A stretch of 64,000 nucleotides of DNA. It comes from Homalodisca vitripennis (lineage: Eukaryota > Arthropoda > Insecta > Hemiptera > Cicadellidae). Made by a program: the position numbers and the translations under genes. The notes under the pieces are model-generated. The model saw only the letters and a program-made list of their open reading frames with translations, did no database searches and was not told the DNA's origin. The first letter of the stretch is position 1. Every line of letters begins with the position of its first letter. The stretch covers positions 1-64,000 of the forward strand of contig NW_025777513.1 of the NCBI RefSeq assembly GCF_021130785.1, given 5' to 3'. Of the stretch, positions 1-10,801 are shown piece after piece.

Positions 1-961
1 ATTAAGACTTTGGCAAAAGGAGTCAACAGGATTATGGATTCGAGTTCCTGGTAAACAAATGAATCAAAAATTTAAGTCTAAAATAATCGTATAGTCGGCT
101 AATAATTAACGTATGAAATTTCGGTGTATGTACCTTAAATTTCCATTGAAACAGTTACATAAACTTTCTTCAAGGAACCACATATAAGATGTGGTTGTGA
201 GGGGAGGAGGTCAATATTTCCTTTCTCGGCTGTGGCTGTTTAAAGCTGCTACTGAAATATGTGGGTCTGGCAGTGGCATCTTGATCTAGGGTCATACCCT
301 TCAACCCAGTCGGCGTCGTCAACATCCGCTTTTATTATGTACCAATGTGGAATACTGTAAAATAATTCTTTACATAACACACGAAATAATATGATACAGT
401 AAAGTAAATTACTACAGCAACGTTGAAATAATTACAAATCTTTTATATTTATATATTAAAAAATAGAGAGTATTTAGTAATAAAATGTGACAGGTAAAAG
501 ATTATTATCTGCAAGTGTACTTAAACGTGCATAAAAAAATAATTAGCAAGGGATACATACATTCAAAGACATAAATTATAAATTATAAATTTGTTTATCA
601 ATTAAAACATCAGTTAAATGGAATAGTAACAACCCGGTGTTTATCAATGTTATAGTTACGGTTTTAAGCATTAATAAGTTATATTAATAAAATTTCTATA
701 GGTGCCAAAGGGACATTTATTTTATTAAATCAAGAGCAGAAAAGAAATACCTCTTTGTTTCTGACTTTGCGCACCACAATATCTGGAGAATGAAATGACT
801 TACATACTTATTAAAACTTATAGGAAAATATTGGTTTCAATGATAGCTTCTTTTCATAATTTTTACTATATTAAAACTATTTCTGAAATCCAGTTTTATA
901 TACTAGATTGAACTTTCATAATTTGACACAAGAAAAGAAAATTAAACCATCTAAAATAGGA
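1..961. other. AT-rich non-coding stretch, no gene seen
   Basis: No open frame with recognisable protein features. About 180-350 is less AT-rich than its surroundings but shows no motif I recognise. The stretch ends at the 20-bp direct repeat that borders the piggyBac relic. Confidence 0.6.
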
Positions 962-981
962 CGTATATTGTAAATATTTAA
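962..981 (+). repeat. 20-bp direct repeat, left copy, bordering the piggyBac relic
   Basis: The sequence cgtatattgtaaatatttaa occurs here and again, without a mismatch, at 2380-2399. Its last four bases are the TTAA expected as a piggyBac target. A piggyBac insertion alone would duplicate only TTAA, so the extra 16 bases need another explanation, such as a segmental duplication or a nested insertion followed by a deletion. Confidence 0.7.
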
Positions 982-1204
982 CCTTAGAATTGTAAGGTGG
1001 GGTGTATTGCACCACAGCAGTGATTGTTTGTTTTCAGCACTCAGAGTAGAAATGAGTGGGGGGAATCTCGTGGCCTTGTAAATTCAGTTGGGCTGTCGAC
1101 CTAGACGTGGGCAGACGAGCAGTGTTGTCATCGCTACCTGCAGGTAGTTATTATGTGTTTTCTAAAAACTTGCATGCAGTGGGGTGTATGACACCCCACC
1201 TTAC
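978..1204 (+). mobile_element. Probable 5' end of a decayed piggyBac element, with subterminal inverted repeat
   Basis: TTAA at 978-981 is followed by CCTTAGAATTGTAAGG, which looks like a piggyBac-type terminus (CCY start after TTAA). A 14-bp perfect inverted repeat pairs 992-1005 (gtaaggtggggtgt) with 1191-1204; a looser match extends beyond it. A small hairpin, ggggtgt-atg-acacccc, sits at 1181-1197. The transposase relic begins about 200 bp downstream in the same orientation. The right terminus could not be found. Confidence 0.5.
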
Positions 1205-1410
1205 CATTTATTTTTTACTGTCAGCAATCTTACTTTTACTGTATTACTTTTGATTCTCAGTTAAGTGTTTATGAATTAAGCTATATTGTAATCATCTTAC
1301 TATCACAAACTAACCTAAAACACTTCCTTTTCTATTTTAAGCGTCTAACTTTCTGAACTTAACCTAAAAAGCCTTGCATAACCAATCTTTTTTGCGTTCC
1401 AGGTTAGACG

Positions 1411-2385
1411 ATGGAAAGTCTAAATGAAGATGAGATTGCTCGGCTACTCTGGGTAGATAACGAAGACGAACACGGAGAAAGACATGATGCTAACATCATA
1501 ACCGCAGGTCATGGAAGAAGAACTCGAAAGAAAGAGACGTGCAGCCAGCTGACGCAGTTGCTATCAGGATGGATGAGGAAATTGAACTAGGCCCTCTAGT
1601 TCTTGGCAAGGACAATACAACTGCTTGGAGTGTTAGTAGTTCCTACTAAAAGAGGTAGGCCCTTAGCTAGAAAACATTTTAATCATAAAGCCTGGTCCAA
1701 AGAATGGGGCAGAACGAGCAGAATCTCCACTTGAAGCATGGAATTTACTTTTTACTCAGGAAGTGTTGAACTTGATTGTCTTGCATACTAACCAAGAATT
1801 GAAAGAAAGTCTGCCTACTACTCTATCGGTAACTACTCTGTAAATCCAACAACTTTTCCAGAAATCAAAGCTTTGATTGGTTTGTATTACCTGGCTGGCG
1901 TGCTACGTGGGTCAGGTTTAAATGTCGAAGATTTATGGTCACCAATATATGGCAACAACCTATTTAGAGCAAATTATGTCTATGAAAATGTTTTTGTTTC
2001 TAACTGAATGTTTTGCGTTTAGACGACAAAAGGACCAGGCTAGAGAGAGTAAGAAACGACAATTTTACACACACAAGAACTCTTTGGAACTCTTTTATTG
2101 AAAATTCTAAAGAGATTATATTCACCATTAGCTCATGTAACCATAGACGAGCAACTTGTTTCAAGTAGAGTAAGATGCCCCCCCCCCCCATTTTCTTTTG
2201 TACATGCCCAACAAGCCAGGGAAGTATGGCTTTAAGTTTGTCATGATGAACGATGCAAAAAACTTACTATATGTGTGATGGCCATTCCTTATGTTGGTGA
2301 AGTTACTGACAAACTTCCAAATGAGCTGGTTCCTGAGTATTATGTACGAAAATTAAGTGAATCCATCTCAGGAACAAAGCGTATA
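1411..2385 (+). pseudogene. piggyBac transposase relic
   Basis: Read across several frames, this stretch gives a transposase of the piggyBac (DDE_Tnp_1_7) family. It begins at an ATG at 1411 with an acidic N-terminus (MESLNEDEIARLL), directly after a pyrimidine-rich acceptor-like sequence. Further on it has family blocks such as FPEIKALIGLYYLAG (near 1857), a VTIDEQL block containing a catalytic-type Asp (near 2140), KYGFKFVM (near 2225) and EYYVRKLS (near 2335). Numerous frameshifts and stops and a run of 11 C near 2178 break it. The C-terminal half, with the last catalytic Asp and the Cys-rich domain, is missing; the relic ends just before the right 20-bp direct repeat. It is more decayed than the piggyBac copy at 24.5-26.9 kb and appears to be a different family. 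It cannot encode a working enzyme. Confidence 0.8.
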
Positions 2386-2399
2386 TTGTAAATATTTAA
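2380..2399 (+). repeat. 20-bp direct repeat, right copy
   Basis: Identical to 962-981 and in the same orientation. It starts where recognisable piggyBac coding sequence stops. Confidence 0.7.
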
Positions 2400-2504
2400 A
2401 ACATTAAACCATAGTTTTTTTTAAAAAAACCTTTTGAGGTCATTTTTGTATAATCTACTAGTATAGACTTTAATTTTATGTATTGCTTGACCTATATCCT
2501 TTTA

Positions 2505-2650
2505 CACCTCCTTGCGGGCCATCCCCTAGACATGACAAGAAATGGTAGTTAATTCAAAAAGTAGATTTATAGGTGCAGTAACACTATACACGGTTTTTTA
2601 TTGCATTAACTGTAATCGTTCGGGAATTATCAACCCATGCGGGGACGTTT
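2505..2650 (+). repeat. Dispersed repeat family E, copy 1
   Basis: Diverged but clearly alignable with 9140-9310. Shared blocks in the same order include a cc(t)tgc.gg.catcc start, aatggta.t.aattaa, ttataggtg.agtaa, a ttattgc block and cg.t.gg.aattat. No coding potential. The family is unidentified. Confidence 0.55.
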
Positions 2651-2929
2651 TTACTGTATAATGGTCAAATTTCACGGATCGATTCAAAAGCCTTGTTTCA
2701 CTTATTGCAGCCTCTGAGCAGCCAACACTCTTCAATTTTTTAGGATAAAAAAAAATAAAATATATACTCCACATTTTTACTTTACCTAACAAAAAAATAA
2801 TACGAAAATGAATAGAAAGTTAGTAATGTTAATGTAAATAATCTTTATTAAATGTATTTTAATGTATTAAATTTTTAATTTCTTGGTATTGAAAAATTAC
2901 AGAAATATTCTCATTAAGTAAATAAATTG

Positions 2930-2957
2930 ATATATATATATATATATTTTATATATA
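2930..2957. repeat. (TA)n microsatellite
   Basis: Alternating TA run of about 18 bases, followed by tttt and another short TA run. Confidence 0.8.
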
Positions 2958-3330
2958 GAAAGATTGTATTAACTTATTTCCTTTATTTATTTATTACGGG
3001 CCAATTGCAAACCAATTTTAAATTACTAAATACATGCATAATAAAAACGGAAAGAAAAAAATCAATCATGAGATATCAGTACGAGTAAACATTAAATATT
3101 AACAATAACCAATAAGTACCAGAAACTACAAATAGCAAACGGAAACATTGAACCCATCGTAAACCTTTATAACAACGTATATCAGTAAATAAAACATTGC
3201 AATATATCAGTAAATAATACATAAACAATCTATGAATCGAAAAAATAACGTAACAATGCAATAAGTTACAAAAAAACATATTCAGGATCTTCTAAAACGA
3301 TGATACGGTAGTCGCTGTTAGGGGCATTGG

Positions 3331-3590
3331 AAGTAAAAGTAAAAGTAAATCAAAGTAAAGGCGCCGTATTTTACCAGACGAAGTTAGGGTCTCTCTAACA
3401 CTTAAGCTGGGGTCCAACGGCTTAAAGGTATAATTCCGAGCCCCCTACGTCCGGGCAGGCAGGCAGCTTGTAAGGACAGGATCGCTCAGCGGTCACCCGT
3501 CCAAACAGCAGCCACGCTCGAAAGCTGCTTGATCTGGTTATCTTGCAATAACCGTTGCGCCCACTAAACTATGCTATTGATTTCGTAGCC
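3331..3590 (-). mobile_element. 5S-rRNA-derived SINE (SINE3-like)
   Basis: On the minus strand the head resembles the internal promoter region of 5S rRNA. Positions 3534-3511 read gatcaagcagc followed by tttcgagcgtggc, matching the 5S A-box and intermediate-element region (AAGCAGC, GGGCG.GG). Positions 3502-3489 read ggacgggtgaccgc, matching the 5S C-box (GGATGGGTGACCGC type). The upstream head (gcatagtttagtgggcgcaa) is not 5S. After an unrelated body, the element ends in a (TTTACTT)-like tail, read on the plus strand as aagtaaaagtaaaagtaaat at 3331-3350. Such tails are usual where a LINE mobilises the SINE. A possible weak duplication (gcattgg / gccattgg) flanks it, but I would not rely on it. 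A decayed 5S pseudogene is the alternative; the separate head, body and tail favour a SINE. Confidence 0.65.
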
Positions 3591-3599
3591 ATTGGTCCT

Positions 3600-4560
3600 A
3601 GATCAAATTAAAAACAACCCCAGAACTTATCGATTCATAAAAAGTTTATTGTAGGGTTTAGCGTGTACATCACTTCATGAAATCAGATGCAGAACTCAGG
3701 CTCATCATGGACTATTAATTTTTATTGACGTCCTTCTATTAAAAAATTGAGACAGCTCACAGCACTGATGCTGGAGATTATTAAGATGTAACATTTATGC
3801 TACAGAGCATCAAATACATATATTTTCATATATACATTACATATATATAACATATATTTCAACTTTTGAGTTCCAGAGTAAGTTTCTGAAACTTTTGCGA
3901 TGAGAACTTTCCACACCGTGTTAAAATTAAAATCTTGACTTCTTGACGAGATTACTGCTAGTAAACTTGGTGATTAAGTTGAGTTGCTGCAACGTCCACA
4001 TTACAGAAGTTTGTTACACAATTTAATATATTAACTTTTGTATCGTAAGCACATCCCGTTCAAGAACATACAAATATTGATGGTTTACACAACAGGACAT
4101 TTCGAGGTAATTTAATCATGTCCACGAATAAATTGTTTAATGAAACTTTATTTGTGCATGAAACAGTTGTAAGTAAGGTTTGTAGTTTTTTGTTTCAATG
4201 ACTAAACCTAAACCCTCCGCAGAACATCACGATAATGAAGTGTGCTGCAGTTTATAAAAGTCACATGTAACCTCAGTGAAGCCTGTTTCTTAATATTTTA
4301 TTAATGCACATTTTAGCACAACACAGACCAGTTTACCATATCCAAAACAGTGTTTATTTATGTATTATTGCATGAAAAGCACAGTATACCCAATAAATGT
4401 AGTGAATTCGGATACATTTTATTTGGTATTCATAAGCTTTCTACATATCAATAGAACATTTTTATTTTTGTAATATTTCTAAATTTAATTTGGTTTTTTA
4501 ATACACTAAAATTTAAAATAATAATCCATTATTAAGTTACCTTTAACTTCAAGCTCTTGT
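3600..4560. other. AT-rich non-coding stretch
   Basis: No open frame or repeat that I can name. It contains short TA-rich runs near 3835-3860 only. Confidence 0.5.
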
Positions 4561-4564
4561 CTTA

Positions 4565-5000
4565 TTGGAAAATGATATATTAATTCAAACAAAACTCTCC
4601 AATGTATCTACAAATTCCAAAATTAAATTAAAGAATATATTAGGAAATCCCAAGAATAAAATTAATGAAGAAGAAAAATCTGGAATTTATCAAATTAATT
4701 GTGACAATTGCGATTTAAAATACATTGGCCAAAGAAAAAGAAAGTTAAAAACAGAGAGCTAAGGAACATTAGGGCATGTTTAAAAAACCAACAGGAAGAA
4801 AGATCAGCCATGGCAAAACATGCACTTCAAACTGGGACACTCTTTTTCAAATTCAAAATTATTTAAAAGAAGTACAAAATAAAAAATTCCTTGATGCATA
4901 TGAAAAAAATTTTTATAAAAAAGAACCAAAATAATCTGGTAAACAACGAACCTGGACCTTTTCAAAAATTCACCGGTTTACTTTATTTTATTTAACTAAA
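4565..5000 (+). pseudogene. GIY-YIG endonuclease remnant of a Penelope-like retroelement
   Basis: The open part (4565-4762) carries SGIYQINCDNCDLKYIGQ, that is GIY at the start, two Cys spaced CxxC, and YIG: the N-terminal core of the GIY-YIG nuclease as found in EN-containing Penelope-like elements. After a frameshift near 4755 the domain continues in other frames with a KEHLRACLKN block, an AMAKHALQTGH block, a DAYEK block (the catalytic-type Glu) and an NNLVNNEPGPF block. The reverse transcriptase that normally precedes this domain is absent, so it is a 5'-truncated copy. Known role of the family: nicking the target for primed reverse transcription. It is too broken to work here. A GIY-YIG from another retroelement is possible, but the downstream hammerhead-like motif favours Penelope. 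Confidence 0.75.
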
Positions 5001-5140
5001 TATAAACGTTATTTTTATGTATACATATAACATACTGTGCTGTCATAGAATATTACCTCTTTGTATTTTTAATGACATATGTTTTTATTTAGTACAAAAT
5101 TGTTTATGTTACTATTGTTATTATTACTTTTATTTAGTTG

Positions 5141-5183
5141 TGTGAGTCCGAAGATGTACTCATTGAGTACGAAAGGCCTCACA
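5141..5183 (+). ncRNA. Hammerhead-ribozyme-like motif downstream of the GIY-YIG remnant
   Basis: An outer stem pairs tgtgag (5141-5146) with ctcaca (5178-5183). Inside are ccgaaga, then a perfect 6-bp hairpin gtactc-att-gagtac (5156-5170), then gaaa (5171-5174). This follows the hammerhead order CUGANGA, stem II, GAAA, except that U4 of the core is C. Minimal hammerheads are known in the pseudo-LTRs of Penelope-like elements, which fits the position about 140 bp after the endonuclease. Stem III is not clear, so activity is doubtful. Confidence 0.5.
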
Positions 5184-5189
5184 AAAATA

Positions 5190-6465
5190 AAAAACTTTAT
5201 GTTATTGGAGAGTTTGTTTGAATTAATATACCTTTTAACTGTTTATTTTGTCTTTATCAAAATAGGTTATTTATGACTTAAAAATTATTATATATTCTAT
5301 CAGATATACTTTAAAAAATATCGTAAAAATTATTATTTTTCTGCTGTATTACTACTAAATTACGACAATTAGTCTTGTCCAGCGTTAACAATAAGGACTG
5401 TGTGCTTAAGATAAAAACTGTTACAGTGTATTAGAGCAAACTTTTTTATACAATGGTATGTAAAATACAAACACATTAATACCACCACCGGGGTTTTCTG
5501 AAGTTGAAGCTCAATGTACAAGCCACATATAATACGTCACATATTAAAAAGTAATAAGAAAGTATTCAGGTCGTTTAAACGTTAAATTATTAAAAATTTT
5601 ATTTTTCCAGCATGGTTACCTATAAGACGAGTTTTTAAGGTGTTTAATGACATTAAGTAAACTTCAATGCAGTAACATAACATTGTCAAAACTTCATGTT
5701 TCAACCAACCTTCAAGCTATACTTCAACTCTATATTTAGTTACAAGATATCGGTGTGGATATATAAACAAAAATATCAGTTTTCTATATCCTAGAGTGTT
5801 AAGTGTTTTTAAGATTATTCATTTATGGCATAATTACTAAATGGATCAGGAGATTTATACATCTTCCAGTGGGATCATCTGTTGTTTTTATGAGATTTAT
5901 AATGAAGTGTACAAATTAGAGGGATATAAAATACCAGTTTGTTAATGGGAAATCACACAAGTATCCGCGTGTAACCGATAGTTTTGAATATAACCTAAAA
6001 TGAATATCATTAGTGTGAATAATGTCGTTACTAAAACAATAGCTATAGTAGTTTTTACATTATATAATTTTATATTTTATATAGTGAAATTCCAAGCGGA
6101 TATTGGTAACTTAGGCGGTTTATACATATATGAAGACATTATTTGTCCTCTATGTAAAGCCGTAAATATACCTCCGAGATATTTCTATATTTTTTGGCTC
6201 TTCGTTCTCATTTCTCACTGGTTTCTGTGATGTGTCTATTGTAGATATCCATTGTCGTTATTAAAATCCAAATTTAATTTTGTATATAGCTTTACTGTAG
6301 CTTAAAACCTTTGAATTTTTGAAGCCATATATAGAATAGGTTATTATTTTTCATATTCATTTAAATTTGCATAATAAGAAATGTATTATAGATATAGAGT
6401 AATTATTTAGCTTTAACGTTATTTCTTTGGTTGTGTTAGTTTTGAGATAATACTTGTCAATATGT
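5190..6465. other. AT-rich non-coding stretch
   Basis: No supported gene. A 76-codon open frame at 6000-6230 encodes a mostly hydrophobic peptide without a family signature and is probably chance. Confidence 0.5.
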
Positions 6466-6469
6466 GGTA

Positions 6470-6680
6470 GATTGATAAACTGCCAGAAATTTCCTTGTAT
6501 TCATCAGCTGGATATTGGAGTACAGTTAACACAGAGTTATGGTTTCCAGCGAACCATTTACTATCCTATCGTCTAGTATCATTTTGGCAAGAGCAATAAA
6601 ATAATGACACTTTATAATGACACGTCACAGGGACATAGGATTTTACAAATAATTAGATATGGATTTTCTTTTTATATATG
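6470..6680 (+). repeat. Dispersed repeat family A, copy 1
   Basis: Aligns with 7730-7960 and 41735-41960. Shared blocks in order are tgataaactg, tcatcagctgga, gagtacag.taacac, tagtatca.tttggca and a gacac/gacat block near the end. This is the most diverged copy. Confidence 0.5.
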
Positions 6681-6689
6681 GCATTTCCT

Positions 6690-7695
6690 ACTGACTATTG
6701 TAGCATAGAACTCATATTTTTTATATTTAATGTGCTCTGTTATCTATTAGCAATTTGTAAATAAACATATACTATTATTTAAAAGATCAAAAATTAAAAC
6801 AAATATATACCTTAAAAAATCATAATAGTACAACTGTTTAACGATAAAATATACTGTCAAATATTTATGATCGTTAACATACTACTGCTAAATTAAATTA
6901 ACAGAAATAAGATAATACAAATTGTAACTCTACTTACATTAGCACTAAAATTTGAATTTTAGATATAAAGATTGCTAGACACAACATAAAATATAAAGAA
7001 CAATTTACCATCGATGTATCACTGATTGTTTTTATATTTTCATGTTTTATTAACATTTTAGCATTATTTAAGTTGTAATTACTTACCTTTTAGTAGCAGC
7101 ATTCAACTAAAACAATTGATTAGGCAAAATCAGCAAACATCTGACGTGGTCTCTACACAAAAACCTAGCATTCATTAACTGAAATTTTATTTTCTCCCCT
7201 TTCTTAAAAAACTCTTTAATAATATAGTATTCAGTATTTATAATTCATTAGCACTTATAACATTATTGTTTTGTGAATGTTTAAAATATGAATATTATTA
7301 ATACACAATAAAAACATAATTTATTAGTTACATTAAAGCCATTAGTCATTAAAGCCCATAACTCAGTATGCTGGCACATTTCTCTTTCTTATGTATTGAG
7401 TATTCTAAAATTTCTTTTCTGTATGATCGTGTATTTCAAATTTTACTTTAAAAAGCTTGAAAAAAAGCTACACAAATGGAATGTTCCATGCACGATACGC
7501 ACTAAGCGACACATGTTATAAGTCGCAAATCTACCTATTTCCCATAAAATAAGAAGTTTTAAAATTGACATTTTCTCTGAACGATTAGATATTTTATCAC
7601 TATCCAAGCAATTCCACATCTAACCACCGTAAGTCATATTTTTGGGTGCAGTTTGTAGTGAATAAAACTTTTGGTCGGAACCGAGGGTCTCCTTC
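6690..7695. other. AT-rich non-coding stretch
   Basis: Nothing recognisable on either strand. Confidence 0.5.
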
Positions 7696-7696
7696 C

Positions 7697-7717
7697 CTGT
7701 CAAAATTATTTTGACAG
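7697..7717. repeat. 10-bp perfect inverted repeat with a 1-nt centre
   Basis: ctgtcaaaat-t-attttgacag, a near-perfect palindrome in a locally GC-richer segment just ahead of repeat family A copy 2. Its function is unknown. Confidence 0.6.
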
Positions 7718-7729
7718 CGGCCTGTCGTT

Positions 7730-7960
7730 GTTTAGCTGACTGATAAACTAATGGACACGTTCTTGTCATCATGGGCTTGAGACTCGAGTAAAGATAACAT
7801 TGAGTTATGGTCCCCGACTAACACTCACTCACTATCTGGACAGCTTCCTTTCTGGTATCAGTTTGGAAAACCCCATTACTTACTCCTTTATCCCCACATC
7901 TCCACATTGACACAGACTTTGATAGAGAAATATGCATTGAAAGAGAAAATTTTCAAGTGA
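7730..7960 (+). repeat. Dispersed repeat family A, copy 2
   Basis: Best matched to 41735-41960. Blocks include ctgataaact, tgtcatcat, gagactcgagta, agataaca, aacactcact, atc.ggaca, agtttgg and tctccaca.tgacatagact (with one or two changes). No coding potential. Confidence 0.65.
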
Positions 7961-8308
7961 ATTTGTTTGCTTTGATCCACTTATAATGTTTTTGTAACAA
8001 AGACAAAAACATTTAGTATTTGTTGTATATATAAATTTTCAATTTCCTGTGGAGTATCTAATGATTCAGTAATATTTCATAATTTTTACAGTAATATAAG
8101 TTTAGAAGAGAACGTCAATTCCATGAAAAATTTCAAAAATATAACACATTTAAGAAACCCATCATCCATTTCATCTCTTGATACAATTTCCAGAGCGCAT
8201 AAAACATTTTCAATAAATTCTATCTCTAATCACGTCCACTTAGTTTTATTAGTTATGTAATCGGCATATGTAAAGTCACTGGTTACAATCTTGACTTACC
8301 TGTAAATT

Positions 8309-8347
8309 TTAACTGATCCCCCTCCCCTATTTTGTTGGATCAGTTAA
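8309..8347. repeat. 11-bp perfect inverted repeat (hairpin)
   Basis: ttaactgatcc at 8309-8319 and ggatcagttaa at 8337-8347 are exact reverse complements around a 17-nt C-rich loop. The outer ends read TTAA/TTAA. Just downstream a 17-bp unit (aaagtttcaagcagtat) is repeated in tandem with one change. Confidence 0.7.
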
Positions 8348-9139
8348 GTTGGCACACAAAGTTTCAAGCAGTATAAAGTTTCAAGCAATATAATTCCTAT
8401 AAAATATATAATAGTTCTATCAGATAAATGTTTATTTAAATAAAAATTAAGTGAAACTAAAACCAAATAGTATTTAAAAAGTTAATTAGAAGAAATCTTT
8501 GTTAAATTTCACATATGAATAATGGGTATTGCCTTTTTCCAACTTTTATTTCCTTTCTAAAGCAGATGCTTATGAGTATAATGAGATAAATCCTAGAATT
8601 TAAGATCATAATATATAACAAACATCTTAACTGATTTACGACCGTTTAAAACAAGATATTAAAAATATTAACGATTAAGTATATTGCTATATTTAGGTTT
8701 ACAGTGTTAGTTGTATAATAAAATTATTAATTAATATTTACCAATGACTAGTTATTGTTTTGGCTTCAAGTCTCCTGCATATAATGTAGATGCTGTGAGT
8801 ATTATCCAGCAATGTACTTTTATAAATGTCAACCTACTACAATAGAATAGGGACTTTTTACATGTCCTCATCAAACTATGGTCAACTGGAAGTTTGTCAA
8901 GCCATTAGAGTTAGGCAGAAAGCCTTTGGGGGACTTTTGCAGTTCACATATTGTACTCCATGCTCTTAGAGTTCTGCCAAGTTTGTTTTAAAGTCCAGTA
9001 AAGTTCTGAAACATATACTTGGACAAAATGTTACCACAATACTCTGAATATTCATTTTTTGAAACAACAGTTTAGTTGGCTAACAAGTATTTACTAATGT
9101 AATAATTGATGTAAAATGTGTATTTGATGTAATACTCGA

Positions 9140-9310
9140 CCAACGCTCTTCCTTTAAAACCCCTTGCAGGTCATCCGCCTGATATGGACAAAGAATGGTA
9201 ATGAATTAAAAAAATTTTATTTATAGGTGAAGTAATGGCGTGCAAAACTTTATTGCTTTTCCTGTAAATCGCTCGGCAATTATTAGCTGAATGTAGGTGA
9301 GTGAGGGTAA
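9140..9310 (+). repeat. Dispersed repeat family E, copy 2
   Basis: Same order of short conserved blocks as 2505-2650, both on the plus strand. Unidentified family. Confidence 0.55.
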
Positions 9311-10797
9311 GGTTGTGTATTGTCTTCTCCGCGCGCGTGTGTTTTGTGTGCATATCTTAAGACTTTAAATCCTTAATTAAGTTAAAGTTTTGTTATACTG
9401 TTTAGACCATTTTAAAGGAATTAATTGTCTAGGAAGTCGAAGTTCTTAGCTTTTCAGCTCACGTATTTTTTTAAATGTCGGCTTTTGTATACTTTTCAAA
9501 CGGAATTAAGAATATTATATTATTCCTGGTTAAAAGTTTCAGATGCTAAGTTGAATTGCGAGTTAAACCATTGTCATTATAAAAATTAAAATGCAGTCTT
9601 TAAATATAATTTACTAGCACAAAATCTCGGCTTTGCCCCAAAGATTTGTATCAATTTCCGTGTATCTGGTTAAATAGCTCCTACCGTTAAATTCACGCTC
9701 CACATATTTCGACTTATTCAAAGGAACTATAAAGTGTAAAGTTCATAGCTTTCTTAGGTACTGCATTATTTTTTGATGTAATAGGGTAAGGTCCTATGTT
9801 TATTTTAAGGGAATTAATTAGTTACATCATGTGATAGGTACCTGTTTGTCAGTTCTTTTGACTAAGACAACAAGAGAATAAGCAAAAATTGTGATTAATA
9901 CTTTTTCTTGTTTTTATCCTAGAAAAATAATTTTTTTTTATTTCCTACGCAAAAATTGGAGGTACTAAGCAACGCTAATTTGCTTCAAGAAAACCATATA
10001 CGAGGCACAATATAAAATATTAGCCACTACCTATTTGGAAAATCTAATTTATTTAAAATACAAAGTGTTTTAAAATCCAAAGATATTTAAGGAAAACATA
10101 TCTCATAGTGATAAACATAATTATAGATCATTTGTATTTATAATACCAAATTCATGGTTCATGTATTATAATAATCGCGAAATAAATATATGTCTTGCAT
10201 TCTAGTTTGTATCAAACGTAAATTTTAACGTTTTTAACCAATGCGCCATATTTCGTTTCTTTAGCTTAACTAGGCTCTTTTAGAGATAATAATTTCTTTA
10301 TAAATGTAAAAAATGGTGGCTAGCGGCTAAACGAGCCATTTCTCACCCTATGTTTCAATTTAAAATATTTGATCGAAGTGATGGATGAGTACTATCGCTA
10401 ACAGACATTTTTCAAAGCCTTTAGTAAAACACCTTACCTTAAAAATTATTTAAATTTCACGACTATTTTAAATATTATGAACTTATGTTCAATTACTGAA
10501 CTATGAAAAGTAACTAGTTTCCATAATACAGACTGAATGTTATAAGCAAAAGTATGAAACTTATTACAAGTATACAAATATAATTAGTATTAAAAGTAGG
10601 TTACATTGTATTTTAATGCAAATTATGTCAAAGAACACTATTTTATTAGTAAATATAATTGCGTATTCCAATTGGGGGGAATCATGTTTTTGCTCTCTTA
10701 ATGTACAAAATGTTACAAGTAATGAATAATTATTGCCTTGTACTAAAACAATATTATTATATTATAATTTTAAATCACGTTTTCAGTATAAAAGTAA
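9310..10797. other. AT-rich non-coding stretch
   Basis: No gene or named repeat. It ends at the GGAG target site of the Gypsy insertion. Confidence 0.5.
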
Positions 10798-10801
10798 GGA
10801 G

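Noticed and set aside
6000..6230. 76-codon hydrophobic frame as a membrane protein gene
   Set aside because: Composition is explained by T-rich DNA; no homology, splice context or conservation evidence.
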